Notes: generated by a model not told the origin, from the letters alone. Counted from the first letter of the stretch, positions 1 through 9,164 are shown. The stretch: 64,000 bases of DNA from an uncultured Erythrobacter sp. (GCF_947502395.1 NZ_CANMZM010000003.1:520709-584708); one strand, 5' to 3'. Numbers and translations: made by a program.

Positions 1-574
1 CATTCAGGAATAGCGGGCGGTAGACTTCGCTCATAACATCGCGGCCAAAATCATCCTCTGCTCCGATGACGATCCGATCTGGCCGCTTGAAGTCGCCAAT
101 CGCTGCCCCTTCGCGAAGGAACTCCGGGTTTGAAACCACAGCGAACCGATGGGCAGTTCCGCTGTTGGCCAAGATACGTTCCACCTCGTCACCAGTGCCA
201 ACGGGCACAGTGGACTTGGTCACAATCACAGCTTCATTGGCCAAGTGCTCACCGATCTCTTGGGCAACGGCATAGACAAATGACAGATCTGCATGGCCAT
301 CGCCGCGGCGGCTTGGGGTGCCGACCGCGATGAAGATGGCAGCTGCGTCTTTGATCCCTTCAGCAAGCGATGTTGTGAACGACAAACGGCCAGATTTGAC
401 ATTGCTTTCTACCAGGCTGTCGAGACCGGGTTCGTATATCGGCATTACGCCATCATGGAGCCGGTCGATCTTGCCCTGATCCTTGTCGATGCAGACCACG
501 TCATGGCCAAAATCGGCAAAACAAGCTCCCGAAACGAGCCCAACGTAGCCGGACCCCACCATTGCAATTTTCAT
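1..574 (-). CDS. ugd: UDP-glucose 6-dehydrogenase (partial, C-terminus outside window)
   Basis: The enzyme oxidises UDP-glucose to UDP-glucuronate with NAD+, supplying precursor for exopolysaccharide or LPS. About 191 codons are present from the ATG at 574 to the window edge, in one uninterrupted frame. The N-terminus is a Rossmann nucleotide-binding motif (MKIAMVGSGYVGLVSGACFA), followed by IFIAVGTPS, TKSTVPVGTG and SNPEFLREGAAI, all typical of the UDP-glucose/GDP-mannose dehydrogenase family. The catalytic Cys and the C-terminal domain lie beyond the window. It follows the phosphatase gene on the same strand after an 88-base gap. A GDP-mannose dehydrogenase is the alternative, but the motif set fits UDP-glucose dehydrogenase better. 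Confidence 0.92.
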   Translation of the reverse strand, partial: MKIAMVGSGYVGLVSGACFADFGHDVVCIDKDQGKIDRLHDGVMPIYEPGLDSLVESNVKSGRLSFTTSLAEGIKDAAAIFIAVGTPSRRGDGHADLSFVYAVAQEIGEHLANEAVIVTKSTVPVGTGDEVERILANSGTAHRFAVVSNPEFLREGAAIGDFKRPDRIVIGAEDDFGRDVMSEVYRPLFLN

Positions 575-662
575 CGTCTATGTCCCTTGGGTCAAAACTT
601 GTTCTTGCTTGGCAGGCCGCATCTCCCAAAGCCTGCTTGATTACAGCGATACTCAGAGCAGA

Positions 663-1469
663 CTATTGCCCTCGTCCGCCATGGAAAACCTCAACCGGTC
701 CGCCATCGCTTTGGATCGTTTGAATAATCCGCCGCTGGTCGCCTTCAAGTACAAGCGCGCTAAGCACACCTGAACGAAAAGCACCAGTGTCAATGCCAAT
801 CCGATTGCCGCAATCCATGACCTTGTTGAAGATAGTGTGACCGTGCACCACCACCTTATCTAACGGCCCCTCATGGCTAAGAAAGCGATCGCGGATCCAC
901 AAGAGATCACTGCGCTTCTGTTCGGTGATCGGCGCGGCAGGATCAATTCCGGCGTGCACAAAGAGGTAATCGCCTGCGACGATGTAATCTTCAAAGGTTG
1001 CTATGTAGTCCCGTTCTGCTTGGGAGATGAGTTGTGGGAGTGCCTCAAAAAGCTCATCTAAGCTCATCGTATTGAACTGCTTTTTGGAAAGTCCGTAGGA
1101 AAGCAGTGTTTCGCGTCCGCCGTGCTTTAGGAAATGGCGCAAAAACTCTGGCTTCTTGAACGCATCGAGCATCATTTGCTCGTGATTTCCTGCCAGAACG
1201 CGAACCACGCGTTGGGTTTGCCAATGCCGCGCCAGGTTCACGACGCCTGCGCTGTCATGTCCACGGTCGACCAAATCACCAAGCAAGACAACTTGCGTGT
1301 CCTTTCCTGCCCGCGCTGCTTCGTCTTCTTCTATGGCTGCGACCATGGCTTTGAACAGGTCGAGACGCCCGTGAATATCTCCAATCAAATAGTAGCGCTC
1401 GCCTTCAGGGACCGCCGGCAGCAGAGTGTTGGGGCGGGGCCTAAAGAAAGAACGAATCGCATCAAACAT
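663..1469 (-). CDS. PP1/PPP-type serine/threonine phosphatase (metallophosphoesterase)
   Basis: A 268-residue two-metal phosphoesterase. The PPP-family metal and phosphate ligands occur in order: GDIHG, GDLVDRG, GNHE, then VHAG and VHGHT. The length matches bacterial PphA-like protein phosphatases and symmetrical diadenosine tetraphosphatases, so the substrate (phosphoprotein or Ap4A) cannot be settled from sequence. The start is placed at the ATG at 1469 because homology-like sequence begins there. The frame stays open upstream to 1622, but that extension is rich in Arg, Cys and Ser and does not look like protein. It lies upstream of ugd on the same strand. Confidence 0.85.
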   Translation of the reverse strand: MFDAIRSFFRPRPNTLLPAVPEGERYYLIGDIHGRLDLFKAMVAAIEEDEAARAGKDTQVVLLGDLVDRGHDSAGVVNLARHWQTQRVVRVLAGNHEQMMLDAFKKPEFLRHFLKHGGRETLLSYGLSKKQFNTMSLDELFEALPQLISQAERDYIATFEDYIVAGDYLFVHAGIDPAAPITEQKRSDLLWIRDRFLSHEGPLDKVVVHGHTIFNKVMDCGNRIGIDTGAFRSGVLSALVLEGDQRRIIQTIQSDGGPVEVFHGGRGQ

Positions 1470-1813
1470 GACTTGTTTTGGCACCCTGGCGGGTGAATGC
1501 TTTCTATTTTGTCTGTTACGAGAAACCCTCGGGGTTCGGAAACTGTAACAGCTTAGTTCTGCCTTGTCGGAACGGCAACTCACCCGCAGATCTTTGTTCC
1601 GCAATGGGTTTAGCTCCACCATAATGAGTGATGCACAAACTCAACAATGAGAGCATCGTGAAGCTGCAATAACCCAAATAGTGCAAAAGTGTCTTGTGCG
1701 GCGCACCATAAATGTGCACGATTGTGTCGCGTTCGGATGAGACTGCGTCATAAACAAGCAGCCGACGAGCGTGCAGGTGGGACGAAGCAACAACATTATC
1801 AAAGGAAGTTGTA
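1470..1813. other. Intergenic region between divergent phosphatase and porin genes
   Basis: 344 bases with no convincing gene. A minus-strand open frame covers much of it but is the antisense shadow of the porin. The region must hold the promoters for the divergent phosphatase and TorF genes. I cannot assign -35/-10 boxes with confidence. A clear Shine-Dalgarno (AAAGGAAG) sits just before the porin ATG. Confidence 0.5.
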
Positions 1814-2713
1814 ATGCTCACGTCCATCCGCGGCCTTTCGGCTGCAACCCTCTCTATGGGACTGCTTGTTACTGCAGCACCAGCCTTCGCCGAAGAATCC
1901 TCTGCTGGCGAAACAACCATCGTGAATGAAGAGCTTGTCGCAGCTTCGGCTGCGCTTGATGCCAAGCCAGTTCTCTCCACCTCTGATCGCGCAATCGAGC
2001 CGATTAATGAGGCTGAAGCGAACAAGGTGGCTGGTGAAAGCGGGCTGAGCTTCTCAGCCAACGTTGCTTTTGCGACAGAATACCGTTTTCGGGGCGTTGG
2101 GCTGTCTGATGGCGAGTTCGCTATCCAGGGTGGTTTTGATGTCAGCCACTCATCGGGCCTGTATGTCGGCACCTGGGCGTCCAACATTGACGAACAGACC
2201 GTTGGTTTTGGTTCAACCGAGGTTGACCTTTACGGCGGTTGGAGCGGCGATGTCGGCGAAGGTATTTCGACCGACGTCGGGGTGATCTACTATCTTTTCC
2301 CGGATGCTCCAGGCGTTGCTGGTAACACTGACTACATCGAGTTCTATGGCTCGTTGAGTTTCTCGCTCGCCTCTGTTTCCGTGACACCAGGCATCGCCTA
2401 CGCGCCCGATCAAGATTCGCTTGGCGATACCGATAACCTCTACCTGTATACTGATGTGAGTTTTGGGATTCCGGACACGCCGATCACGCTGAATGGTCAC
2501 ATCGGCTACACTGATGGTTTCCTGACCTTCACGAATGACAGTGAGGCTTTCGATTGGTCGGTCAGTGCTGACTACGCTCTCAATGATACCTTCACTATCA
2601 GCGCCGCCTACATCGGCGTCGAAGGTGATGCAGCCAATGATTTGATCCAGCCTGATGGTGATCTGGTCTTCACTGGTGACGCGTTTGTGGCGACGTTGTC
2701 GGCAAGCTTCTAA
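1814..2713 (+). CDS. TorF family putative porin
   Basis: A 299-residue exported outer-membrane barrel. The first 26 or so residues form a signal peptide ending near APAFAEE. A low-complexity linker follows, then the family signature around residues 75-130: FSANVAFATEYRFRGVGLSD, then GLYVGTWASN and EVDLYGGWSGD. Strands alternate through to a C-terminal aromatic (SASF), as expected for barrel insertion. This matches the TIGR02001 (TorF) family of alphaproteobacterial outer membrane proteins, whose substrate is not established. The AAAGGAAG box upstream supports the ATG at 1814. A strong terminator follows at once, so it is probably monocistronic. Confidence 0.85.
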   Translation: MLTSIRGLSAATLSMGLLVTAAPAFAEESSAGETTIVNEELVAASAALDAKPVLSTSDRAIEPINEAEANKVAGESGLSFSANVAFATEYRFRGVGLSDGEFAIQGGFDVSHSSGLYVGTWASNIDEQTVGFGSTEVDLYGGWSGDVGEGISTDVGVIYYLFPDAPGVAGNTDYIEFYGSLSFSLASVSVTPGIAYAPDQDSLGDTDNLYLYTDVSFGIPDTPITLNGHIGYTDGFLTFTNDSEAFDWSVSADYALNDTFTISAAYIGVEGDAANDLIQPDGDLVFTGDAFVATLSASF

Positions 2714-2755
2714 GCCAAACGCAGCAAGACAACCCGCTAAAAAGCGGGAGGAACG

Positions 2756-2783
2756 GGGCGCAAGATCATCAGGTCTTGCGCCC
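2756..2783 (+). terminator. Rho-independent terminator after TorF porin
   Basis: A perfect 10-bp stem (GGGCGCAAGA / TCTTGCGCCC, loop TCATCAGG) is followed by TTTTGCTTTT. It lies 42 bases past the porin stop codon. Confidence 0.88.
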
Positions 2784-2875
2784 TTTTGCTTTTGCATGGT
2801 TCTCGATGCCGGGGCCGGAGCGCTTGCGGTCGATCTGACCAAGGATTATCTCGCTCTCGAAAGGACGTCCTCCGC

Positions 2876-3313
2876 ATGGTCAAGTATCTTCATTCCATGA
2901 TCCGCGTAACAGATCCTGACGCGACAATCGCATTCTTCAACTTGATCGGGCTCGAAGAGGTGCGCCGCTTCGATGTCGAGGCGGGGCGATTTACGCTGAT
3001 CTTCCTTGCCGCTCCTGGTCAAGAGGGAGTGGCCGAAATCGAATTGACTTACAATTGGCCCGCTCAGGATGGCAGCAAGCCAGAGGAATATCACGGCGGG
3101 CGCAATTTTGGTCACCTGGCCTACCGCGTCGACGACATTTACGAGACCTGCTCGCGTCTTGCGGATGCCGGTCACACGATCCATCGTCCGCCGCGTGATG
3201 GGCACATGGCTTTCGTCAAATCACCCGATGGGATCTCGGTTGAGTTGCTTCAAGATGGCTATCTCGACCCAAAAGAGCCTTGGGCAAGTATGGAAAACAC
3301 AGGAAGCTGGTAA
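2876..3313 (+). CDS. gloA: Lactoylglutathione lyase (glyoxalase I)
   Basis: It isomerises the hemithioacetal of methylglyoxal and glutathione to S-lactoylglutathione, a cytosolic detoxification step. The 145-residue protein follows the E. coli GloA pattern closely: LHSMIRV at the N-terminus (ligand His6), EIELTYNW (ligand Glu), FGHLAYRVDDI (ligand His) and DGISVELLQ (ligand Glu). All four metal ligands are therefore present. The frame is open upstream to 2786, but the ATG at 2876 is preceded by AAAGGA and begins the conserved fold, so it is preferred. It converges on nhaA with a gap of only 24 bases. Confidence 0.92.
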   Translation: MVKYLHSMIRVTDPDATIAFFNLIGLEEVRRFDVEAGRFTLIFLAAPGQEGVAEIELTYNWPAQDGSKPEEYHGGRNFGHLAYRVDDIYETCSRLADAGHTIHRPPRDGHMAFVKSPDGISVELLQDGYLDPKEPWASMENTGSW

Positions 3314-3337
3314 GTCCTTGCGATCTTCAGCGGTGTC

Positions 3338-4573
3338 TTACGTTCCGCTTGGCTGGGTTCCTTGGTCGTCGCATTCCTGAGCAGTGTGCTTGGTCGTTAG
3401 CCTTAGAATGACAAATCCAAGCACCGCGGAAATTGCCGAACCTGTAAGAATGCCGATCTTGGCTTCTTCGATCAGGGACGGCTGATCCGGGAATGCAAGT
3501 CCACCGATAAACAGGCTCATAGTAAAGCCAATTCCGCACAGGATCGAAACGCCCCAGATCTCTGCCCAATTGGCATTGGCAGGGCGCGGCGCAAAGCCGA
3601 CCTTGTCGGCAAGCCAGACGCAGGTGAATATGCCAACTTGCTTGCCTACCACGAGGCCAGCGGCAATCGCTATTGGAAGGGGAGCAAGCAGCGCTTCAGC
3701 TCCAAGCCCTTCGAGCGAAACACCAGCATTGGCAAAGCCAAAGACGGGAACAACCAGATAGGCGCTCCACGGTGCCAAACCATGTTCCAGCTTTTCAAGC
3801 ATCGAGTTACCGTCGCTGCGTTTCAGCGGGATGGTGAGCGCGGCCACAACACCGGCAATTGTCGCGTGTACACCCGTGTTTAGCACGCAGTACCAAAGCA
3901 CCACGGACAGCAGAATGTATGGCCAGAAAACCGAGACTTTGAACCGGTTCAGCGCGATCATAACTGCCAGAACTCCGGTCGCTGCCAAGAGCCAGGTCAA
4001 GTAGATCGTCGGTGTGTAGAAAATGGCGATGACGAGAACGGCACCAATATCGTCGACAATCGCAACGGTCAGGAGGAAGAGCCGCAAGGACGCGGGCACA
4101 CGGCTTCCCAAGAGACCGAGAACACCCATTGCAAAGGCAATATCTGTGGCAGCTGGGATTGCCCAACCGCTGGTGTACTGACCTCCACCAGACACGCCCA
4201 TAAAGACGATGGCTGGGGCAATCATCCCGGCCGCCGCTGCCAACATGGGAAGACGCCTTGCCGCGGGATCGGATAGCGATCCGGCGATCATGTGGCGTTT
4301 TACTTCAAGTCCCACGACAAAGAAAAATACCGCCATAAGACCGTCGTTAATCCAGTAATGAAGGTCTTTTAACTTGGCTATCGGGGTCCAAGAGAGTTCA
4401 CCGTAAAAGAGTTCTCGATACTCGTTTGAGAAGGCGGAGTTGGCCGCTAACATCGCAGCTCCGGCCACCAATATAAGTAAAATGCCAGCAGAGGCATCTC
4501 CAACAAACAAAGCGCGGACTGGCGCAAAAACACGCCGCAACGGACTAGCAGTATTGGAAATATTCTCAGACAT
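3338..4573 (-). CDS. nhaA: Na+/H+ antiporter NhaA
   Basis: An inner-membrane antiporter that exports Na+ in exchange for protons, used for pH and salt homeostasis and fitting a marine or brackish lifestyle. The 411 residues carry about 11-12 hydrophobic segments. Family marks are WINDGLMAVFFFVVGLEVKR, ATDIAFAMGVL and AIVDDIGAVLVIAIFY. The paired Asp in the last one corresponds to the ion-binding aspartates (Asp163/164 in E. coli). The length is slightly above the E. coli protein because of a longer N-terminus. It is transcribed divergently from the glycosyltransferase gene across an AT-rich gap. Confidence 0.95.
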   Translation of the reverse strand: MSENISNTASPLRRVFAPVRALFVGDASAGILLILVAGAAMLAANSAFSNEYRELFYGELSWTPIAKLKDLHYWINDGLMAVFFFVVGLEVKRHMIAGSLSDPAARRLPMLAAAAGMIAPAIVFMGVSGGGQYTSGWAIPAATDIAFAMGVLGLLGSRVPASLRLFLLTVAIVDDIGAVLVIAIFYTPTIYLTWLLAATGVLAVMIALNRFKVSVFWPYILLSVVLWYCVLNTGVHATIAGVVAALTIPLKRSDGNSMLEKLEHGLAPWSAYLVVPVFGFANAGVSLEGLGAEALLAPLPIAIAAGLVVGKQVGIFTCVWLADKVGFAPRPANANWAEIWGVSILCGIGFTMSLFIGGLAFPDQPSLIEEAKIGILTGSAISAVLGFVILRLTTKHTAQECDDQGTQPSGT

Positions 4574-4612
4574 TAAGTTAAATCCAAATTGAATATATTT
4601 GATTTGTTTGTC

Positions 4613-4628
4613 CTGCCCCTTTGGGCAG
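4613..4628 (+). promoter_or_regulatory. Small hairpin in the leader of the glycosyltransferase gene
   Basis: CTGCCC-CTTT-GGGCAG forms a 6-bp stem followed by ATTTAATT, within the AT-rich divergent region between nhaA and the glycosyltransferase. It lies before the preferred start at 4675. It could be a weak attenuator or chance. No protein-binding site was recognised. Confidence 0.3.
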
Positions 4629-4674
4629 ATTTAATTGAGTGAATGCTCAAAGAAACCGGGGGGTCTTTGATCAT

Positions 4675-6144
4675 ATGGAAGTTGATATTTGGCAATTTCT
4701 GGCTTTGATTCAGTACGAACTGCTTCTGTTCGCAGGAGTTTTCTTTCTTATTGGTGCCCTCGATGACCTCGCTGTCGATCTGGCATGGCTATGGCTTAAA
4801 CTTACCGGCCGGGCAAGGACTGCGAGGATCAACCGCAAAGAACTTCAGATAAGGCCGCTCAGTGAGCCTGTGGCGGTGTTCATTCCAGCTTGGCAAGAAG
4901 CAGATGTTATCCATGATACTGTCCGCCATTTGCTGAGCGTGTGGCCCCAGCGTGGCCTCATGGTCTACATCGGGGTTTATCGCAACGATCCCGAGACACT
5001 CGACGCTGCGATGAGGGCAGCCGAAGGCGATGCACGGCTGCGGTTGGTGATCCACGACCGAGATGGGCCGACCACGAAGGCAGACTGCCTCAATCGCCTG
5101 TATGAAGCTATGAGCGTCGATGAGCGCCGATCTATGGTCCGGTTTTCTGCAGTGTTGTTTCACGATGCAGAGGACATGGTTGATCCAGCAGGGTTGGGAC
5201 TTCTGGATGAGGCGATTGGCGAGGGTGCCGACCTGGCGCAGCTACCGGTTGAGCCATTGCCTCAGGCTTCAAGAGATTGGCTGGGAAGCCATTACTGCGA
5301 GGAATTTGCTGAGGCACACGGCAAGGCGATGGTTGTGCGAAACGCTGTTGGAGCGGCGTTGCCTTCGGCTGGGGTGGGTTGCGCAATGGCGCGTAGGGCG
5401 CTCGAACAGCTAGCTGGAAAAAGTGGGGAAGGGGTACCATTCAATCCGGATTCTCTTACCGAGGACTACGAACTTGGCCTCGCAATTGCCGCACAAGGGG
5501 GGCGAAGCCGCTTTGTAAGGGCTCGCGGCGAGGATGGTGAGCTGGTTGCGACCCGCGCGTACTTTCCGTCGACGTTAAGCGAAATTGTGCGTCAAAAGAC
5601 GCGGTGGGTACATGGTATCTCGCTACAGGGGTGGGATCGCAGTGGTTGGATAGGCGGCATCGCAGAAACCTGGATGCGCGCACGCGATCGGCGGGGGCCA
5701 TTGACTGCCCTGCTGTTGGCGCTGGCTTATCTTCTCCTTATTCTCAGCTTGATCGTTTCGATAGCTGGTTCTTTTGGAGCGAGTTCTTCAGTGGTGATCC
5801 CGCCAATTATGCTTGGACTGGTGATAGCCAATTTGTGCTTCCTCGGCTGGCGGATCGGGTGGCGTTTCCTATTCACCGCACGCAATTATGGGATCGCCGA
5901 GGGTGTCTTCGCTGTAATCCGCCTTCCAATGACCAATATTATCGCGATCATGGCCGGTCGCCGCGCCATATTCGCCTATTTACGGACATTTTTCAGTCGC
6001 AGAGTGGTTTGGGACAAAACCGCACATAGTCGCCATCCTGCCAAGCCAAGCTACGGCCAGAGCCACGCAGTTTCTACCACCTCCGCGTACCGACTCCACG
6101 GTTCGCCAACCCAATTGAAGGGATCGGCTGAGGCGCGACAGTGA
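4675..6144 (+). CDS. Processive family 2 glycosyltransferase, NfrB-like, lacking the C-terminal MshEN domain
   Basis: A 489-residue inner-membrane glycosyltransferase. One N-terminal hydrophobic segment is followed by a cytosolic GT2 domain with VAVFIPAWQE, a DAED metal motif, TEDYELG and the QxxRW motif (QKTRW) typical of processive synthases. C-terminal membrane helices follow. This layout resembles the N4-adsorption protein NfrB of E. coli, which builds a c-di-GMP-controlled surface glycan. Here the protein stops soon after the last helices, so the MshEN c-di-GMP domain of NfrB is missing. A GTG at 4639 is in frame upstream, but the ATG at 4675 has a G-rich box before it and is preferred. 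GTGA overlaps the next gene. Confidence 0.8.
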   Translation: MEVDIWQFLALIQYELLLFAGVFFLIGALDDLAVDLAWLWLKLTGRARTARINRKELQIRPLSEPVAVFIPAWQEADVIHDTVRHLLSVWPQRGLMVYIGVYRNDPETLDAAMRAAEGDARLRLVIHDRDGPTTKADCLNRLYEAMSVDERRSMVRFSAVLFHDAEDMVDPAGLGLLDEAIGEGADLAQLPVEPLPQASRDWLGSHYCEEFAEAHGKAMVVRNAVGAALPSAGVGCAMARRALEQLAGKSGEGVPFNPDSLTEDYELGLAIAAQGGRSRFVRARGEDGELVATRAYFPSTLSEIVRQKTRWVHGISLQGWDRSGWIGGIAETWMRARDRRGPLTALLLALAYLLLILSLIVSIAGSFGASSSVVIPPIMLGLVIANLCFLGWRIGWRFLFTARNYGIAEGVFAVIRLPMTNIIAIMAGRRAIFAYLRTFFSRRVVWDKTAHSRHPAKPSYGQSHAVSTTSAYRLHGSPTQLKGSAEARQ

Positions 6145-7409
6145 GCTCTGGCAGCAACATCGGTAGGCGTGGGACCCCTCTGGCTTTTTTGGGCATTCTG
6201 CTTACCACATGGGTGTGCCTTCGCGCTGCCACCTGGGATAGCGCCTTGGCATTTCCGACGCCAGATAGCGCTCCGATTGGTTTTGATACTGTGCAAATTG
6301 GCGAGCCAGCATCCGCCGACGGTGCTAGCCGGGTGGCCCCAAATGCGCCCCAATCTCTCGTTTTTCCGCAGTTTCAGCGTTTCCCTTTATATGCTCCACA
6401 ATTCGCATCTGGTGCGAATTCACATCGCGCCTATCCACCCGCGGCCTATGCTCTTGCGCAGCGCGTGCCACGCCCGGCTGTCAATGCACGCCCCACCGCA
6501 TCCGGGGCGCAAAGTTTGAATCTTCCGATCGCTCCGGACCTCACCAAAGGACATCAACTTTTGATGCGTGAGGCCTTCGGGGCGGACAGGCATTCAAGTG
6601 TCGTACAATTGGGGGAGATGGCGGGTCGTAGTGTTCAAAGCGAACGCATCCCTGGTACCCAAGCGGCCCGTCCACCCTTTACAGCCCATACGCTTACTGA
6701 GGGCCAGCGTTCGACAGATCGCTGGATGCTCGATGCATACGGTTTTTATCGCCAGGGCTCAGGCGCTCTGTCCGTCACACAACGTCGCCGTCCGATCTAT
6801 GGCGCAAGCCAACTCGCGGCTAATCTCCAATGGCGTGCACGACCATCCTCAAGCCATGATCCGCGGATCTATGCTCGCGCCTATCACGCGTTGGTGACCG
6901 GCGGGGAAAGCGAAATCGCAGTTGGAGGCTCAGCACTGCCGATAGGGCACGTCCCGGTCCGCCTTTACGGGGAACTTCGTGCAACACGTCGTCCAGGGCT
7001 ATCCGAAGCGGGCATCTCGTCCAGGACCGATTTACGCCCCACTGCGTTCGCTGCGACGGAGATTCCACCTCAAGGGCTGCCGCTGGGTTTCTCACTGGAA
7101 GCCTATGGCGCGGGCGGATACGTGGGTGGCAAAGACAGCACCTACTTCGCCGACGGGCAGTTGTTGGCAACGCGCGAGCTTGGACGGATTGACAACCCCG
7201 GTTCGTCTTCCGGTGTGGTTAGCCTTGGGGCCGGCCTCTGGGGCGGTGCCCAAGAGGGGGCGCAACGTGTCGATATCGGTCCAACCGTGCGATTCGATCT
7301 GAACATCGGCGATGTGCCTGCGCGAGTCTCGGTCGACTATCGTGAACAGATTGCGGGCGATGCGGAACCCGATTCAGGCGTAGCGGCGACCGTTTCCACC
7401 CGCTTTTGA
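6141..7409 (+). CDS. Outer-membrane-like protein with NfrA-type C-terminal barrel
   Basis: 422 residues starting at a GTG that overlaps the stop of the glycosyltransferase gene (GTGA), which implies translational coupling. A hydrophobic segment near residues 14-38 looks like an export signal. Residues 40-200 are Pro- and Ala-rich and poorly ordered. The C-terminal half has beta-strand alternation with GFSLEAYGAGGYV, GAGLWGGAQ, VDIGPTVRFDL and VDYREQIAGDA, and ends in TRF. These resemble the C-terminal domain of the N4 adsorption protein NfrA, an outer-membrane partner of NfrB. The large TPR region of NfrA is absent. The inferred role is export of the glycan made by its neighbour. Confidence 0.6.
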   Translation: MSSGSNIGRRGTPLAFLGILLTTWVCLRAATWDSALAFPTPDSAPIGFDTVQIGEPASADGASRVAPNAPQSLVFPQFQRFPLYAPQFASGANSHRAYPPAAYALAQRVPRPAVNARPTASGAQSLNLPIAPDLTKGHQLLMREAFGADRHSSVVQLGEMAGRSVQSERIPGTQAARPPFTAHTLTEGQRSTDRWMLDAYGFYRQGSGALSVTQRRRPIYGASQLAANLQWRARPSSSHDPRIYARAYHALVTGGESEIAVGGSALPIGHVPVRLYGELRATRRPGLSEAGISSRTDLRPTAFAATEIPPQGLPLGFSLEAYGAGGYVGGKDSTYFADGQLLATRELGRIDNPGSSSGVVSLGAGLWGGAQEGAQRVDIGPTVRFDLNIGDVPARVSVDYREQIAGDAEPDSGVAATVSTRF

Positions 7410-7476
7410 GATATCATCGGGGTTTGGAGTCAAACGCTCCTTCCCTCGAAAAGCGAGCTCATGTAGTCGCTTAGAG

Positions 7477-8391
7477 ATGGATGTTTATCTCCCAATTGCG
7501 AATCTCTCGGTGAATGGCCTATTCATCGTGCTTTTGGGCGTCCTCACAGGCATCCTCTCCGGACTTTTCGGGGTAGGCGGCGGCTTTCTGACCACGCCTC
7601 TGCTGATCTTCTACGGCATCCCGCCAACCGTCGCCGCGGCTTCCGCTGCGACACAGGTGACCGGGGCCAGCATTTCAGGCGTGATCGCCCACGGCAGGCG
7701 AAAAGGTGTCGATTATCGCATGGGAAGTGTGATGGTCGGCGGAGGAGTTGTTGGGGCACTGTTTGGCGCGGCACTGTTCCGCCTGTTTCAGGCTCTTGGT
7801 CAGATTGATGTGGTCATTAACATCCTCTACGTCGTGATGCTGGGATCGATTGGATCGCTGATGATGAAAGAGGCGTTTGAAGCGCTCTCTGCCGCCAAGG
7901 GCCAGAAAGATGCGAACCCACGCAAGAGACGGCACCACCCGCTTGTCGCGGGTTTGCCTTTTCGAACGCGATTTTACGCCTCAGGGCTCTACATTTCGCC
8001 TATCGCGCCGCTTGTTCTTGGTGTGATTGTCGGTGCCCTCACCATGCTGATGGGTGTGGGCGGAGGGTTTATCCTTGTGCCGGCCATGCTGTATATTTTG
8101 GGGATGAGCGGCAATGTGGTGGTGGGTACATCGCTGTTTCAGATTCTGTTTGTCACAATGGTGACGACTATGACTCATGCTCTGACAACCAAGGCTGTCG
8201 ACATTATTTTGGCAGGTCTCCTGTTACTCGGATCAGTCATGGGCGCGCAGTTTGGTACGCAGATTGCGATGAAAGCGCGGCCAGAGATCTTGCGTTTCGT
8301 ATTGGCAGCAATCGTGATCGCGGTGGCCCTGCGGATGCTCTATGGGCTGGGAGTGCAACCCGACGAAATCTATACGGTGAGCCCGTTATGA
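7477..8391 (+). CDS. TSUP family sulfite exporter (TauE/SafE)
   Basis: A 304-residue polytopic membrane protein with two related halves. Each half begins with the TSUP signature: GLFGVGGGFLTTPLL near residue 28 and LMGVGGGFILVPAML near residue 190. Members export sulfite, sulfonates or similar organic anions, but the substrate is not deducible here. The ATG at 7477 has only a weak GAG box. Its stop overlaps the next start (ATGA), and this TSUP-TIGR02186 pairing recurs in alphaproteobacteria, which supports a functional link. Confidence 0.88.
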   Translation: MDVYLPIANLSVNGLFIVLLGVLTGILSGLFGVGGGFLTTPLLIFYGIPPTVAAASAATQVTGASISGVIAHGRRKGVDYRMGSVMVGGGVVGALFGAALFRLFQALGQIDVVINILYVVMLGSIGSLMMKEAFEALSAAKGQKDANPRKRRHHPLVAGLPFRTRFYASGLYISPIAPLVLGVIVGALTMLMGVGGGFILVPAMLYILGMSGNVVVGTSLFQILFVTMVTTMTHALTTKAVDIILAGLLLLGSVMGAQFGTQIAMKARPEILRFVLAAIVIAVALRMLYGLGVQPDEIYTVSPL

Positions 8392-9164
8392 CCGCGCGGG
8401 CACGCTCTCTGCTTTCAGCCTTCGCACTGGTATTTGCTGCCCCCTTCCTGATGGGGCAGGCAGAGCCAATCCTCGTTCCTGAGGTCAGTCAATCGCGGAT
8501 CGAAGTACGCCAAGGTTTCACCGGCGCGAACTTGCTTCTTTATGGCGCAGTCATCGATCCGGAAGGACCCGGCAGCGATCGCGACTATGACATCGCCGTG
8601 GTGGTCAAAGGGCCTGCCGAACCCATCCGACTGCGAGAGAAGGAACGGATCGCGGGCATCTGGATGAATTCGGGCGCGAGCGATTTTCGCTCAGTCCCAT
8701 CATTTTTCGCTGTCGCTTCATCCAGTCCGATTGCCGACATCGTCGATCCACGCACAGCCGCAATCTATGAGCTCGGGACCGAATTCATTCAGCTTAGTCC
8801 ATCAGGCCAAATCGAGCCAGAAGAGCAGTCTCGGTTTGCAAATGGCTTGGTCGAGATGCGCCAGCGTCTCGGCCTCTACAAACAGGACCCTCAAGGTGTG
8901 CGGATCAGTGAGGGCGTGCTGTATCAGGCTCGGATTGCGTTGCCATCAAATGTAACCACAGGCCAGTACACAGCAGAAACCTTTGCCATAGCCAATGGCC
9001 GCGTGCTCGCCAGCGCAACCGCCGATATTGAGGTGGTCAAGGTCGGACTGGAGGGCAGCGTTGTCTTTGCTTCTCAGCGCTGGTCCCTGTTTTATGGGCT
9101 CGGTGCAATCGCGCTATCGCTCGGAATGGGTTGGATTGCTGGCCAGGCTTTCGCGAAGCTCTAG
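8388..9164 (+). CDS. TIGR02186 family membrane-anchored protein
   Basis: 258 residues with an N-terminal signal peptide, a periplasmic beta-rich domain and a single C-terminal membrane helix (near residues 232-250). Sequence such as SRIEVRQGFTGANLLLYGA, DYDIAVVVKGP and GIWMNSGASDF matches the alphaproteobacterial TIGR02186 / Alph_Pro_TM family. Its function is unknown. It overlaps the TSUP exporter gene by four bases (ATGA) and is presumably its periplasmic partner. That role is inferred from conserved neighbourhood only. Confidence 0.85.
   Translation: MTARARSLLSAFALVFAAPFLMGQAEPILVPEVSQSRIEVRQGFTGANLLLYGAVIDPEGPGSDRDYDIAVVVKGPAEPIRLREKERIAGIWMNSGASDFRSVPSFFAVASSSPIADIVDPRTAAIYELGTEFIQLSPSGQIEPEEQSRFANGLVEMRQRLGLYKQDPQGVRISEGVLYQARIALPSNVTTGQYTAETFAIANGRVLASATADIEVVKVGLEGSVVFASQRWSLFYGLGAIALSLGMGWIAGQAFAKL

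Noticed and set aside
1516..2187. A 223-codon minus-strand open frame over the porin
   Set aside because: It is antisense to the TorF gene, is Ser/Ala-rich with no motif, and has no ribosome-binding site.
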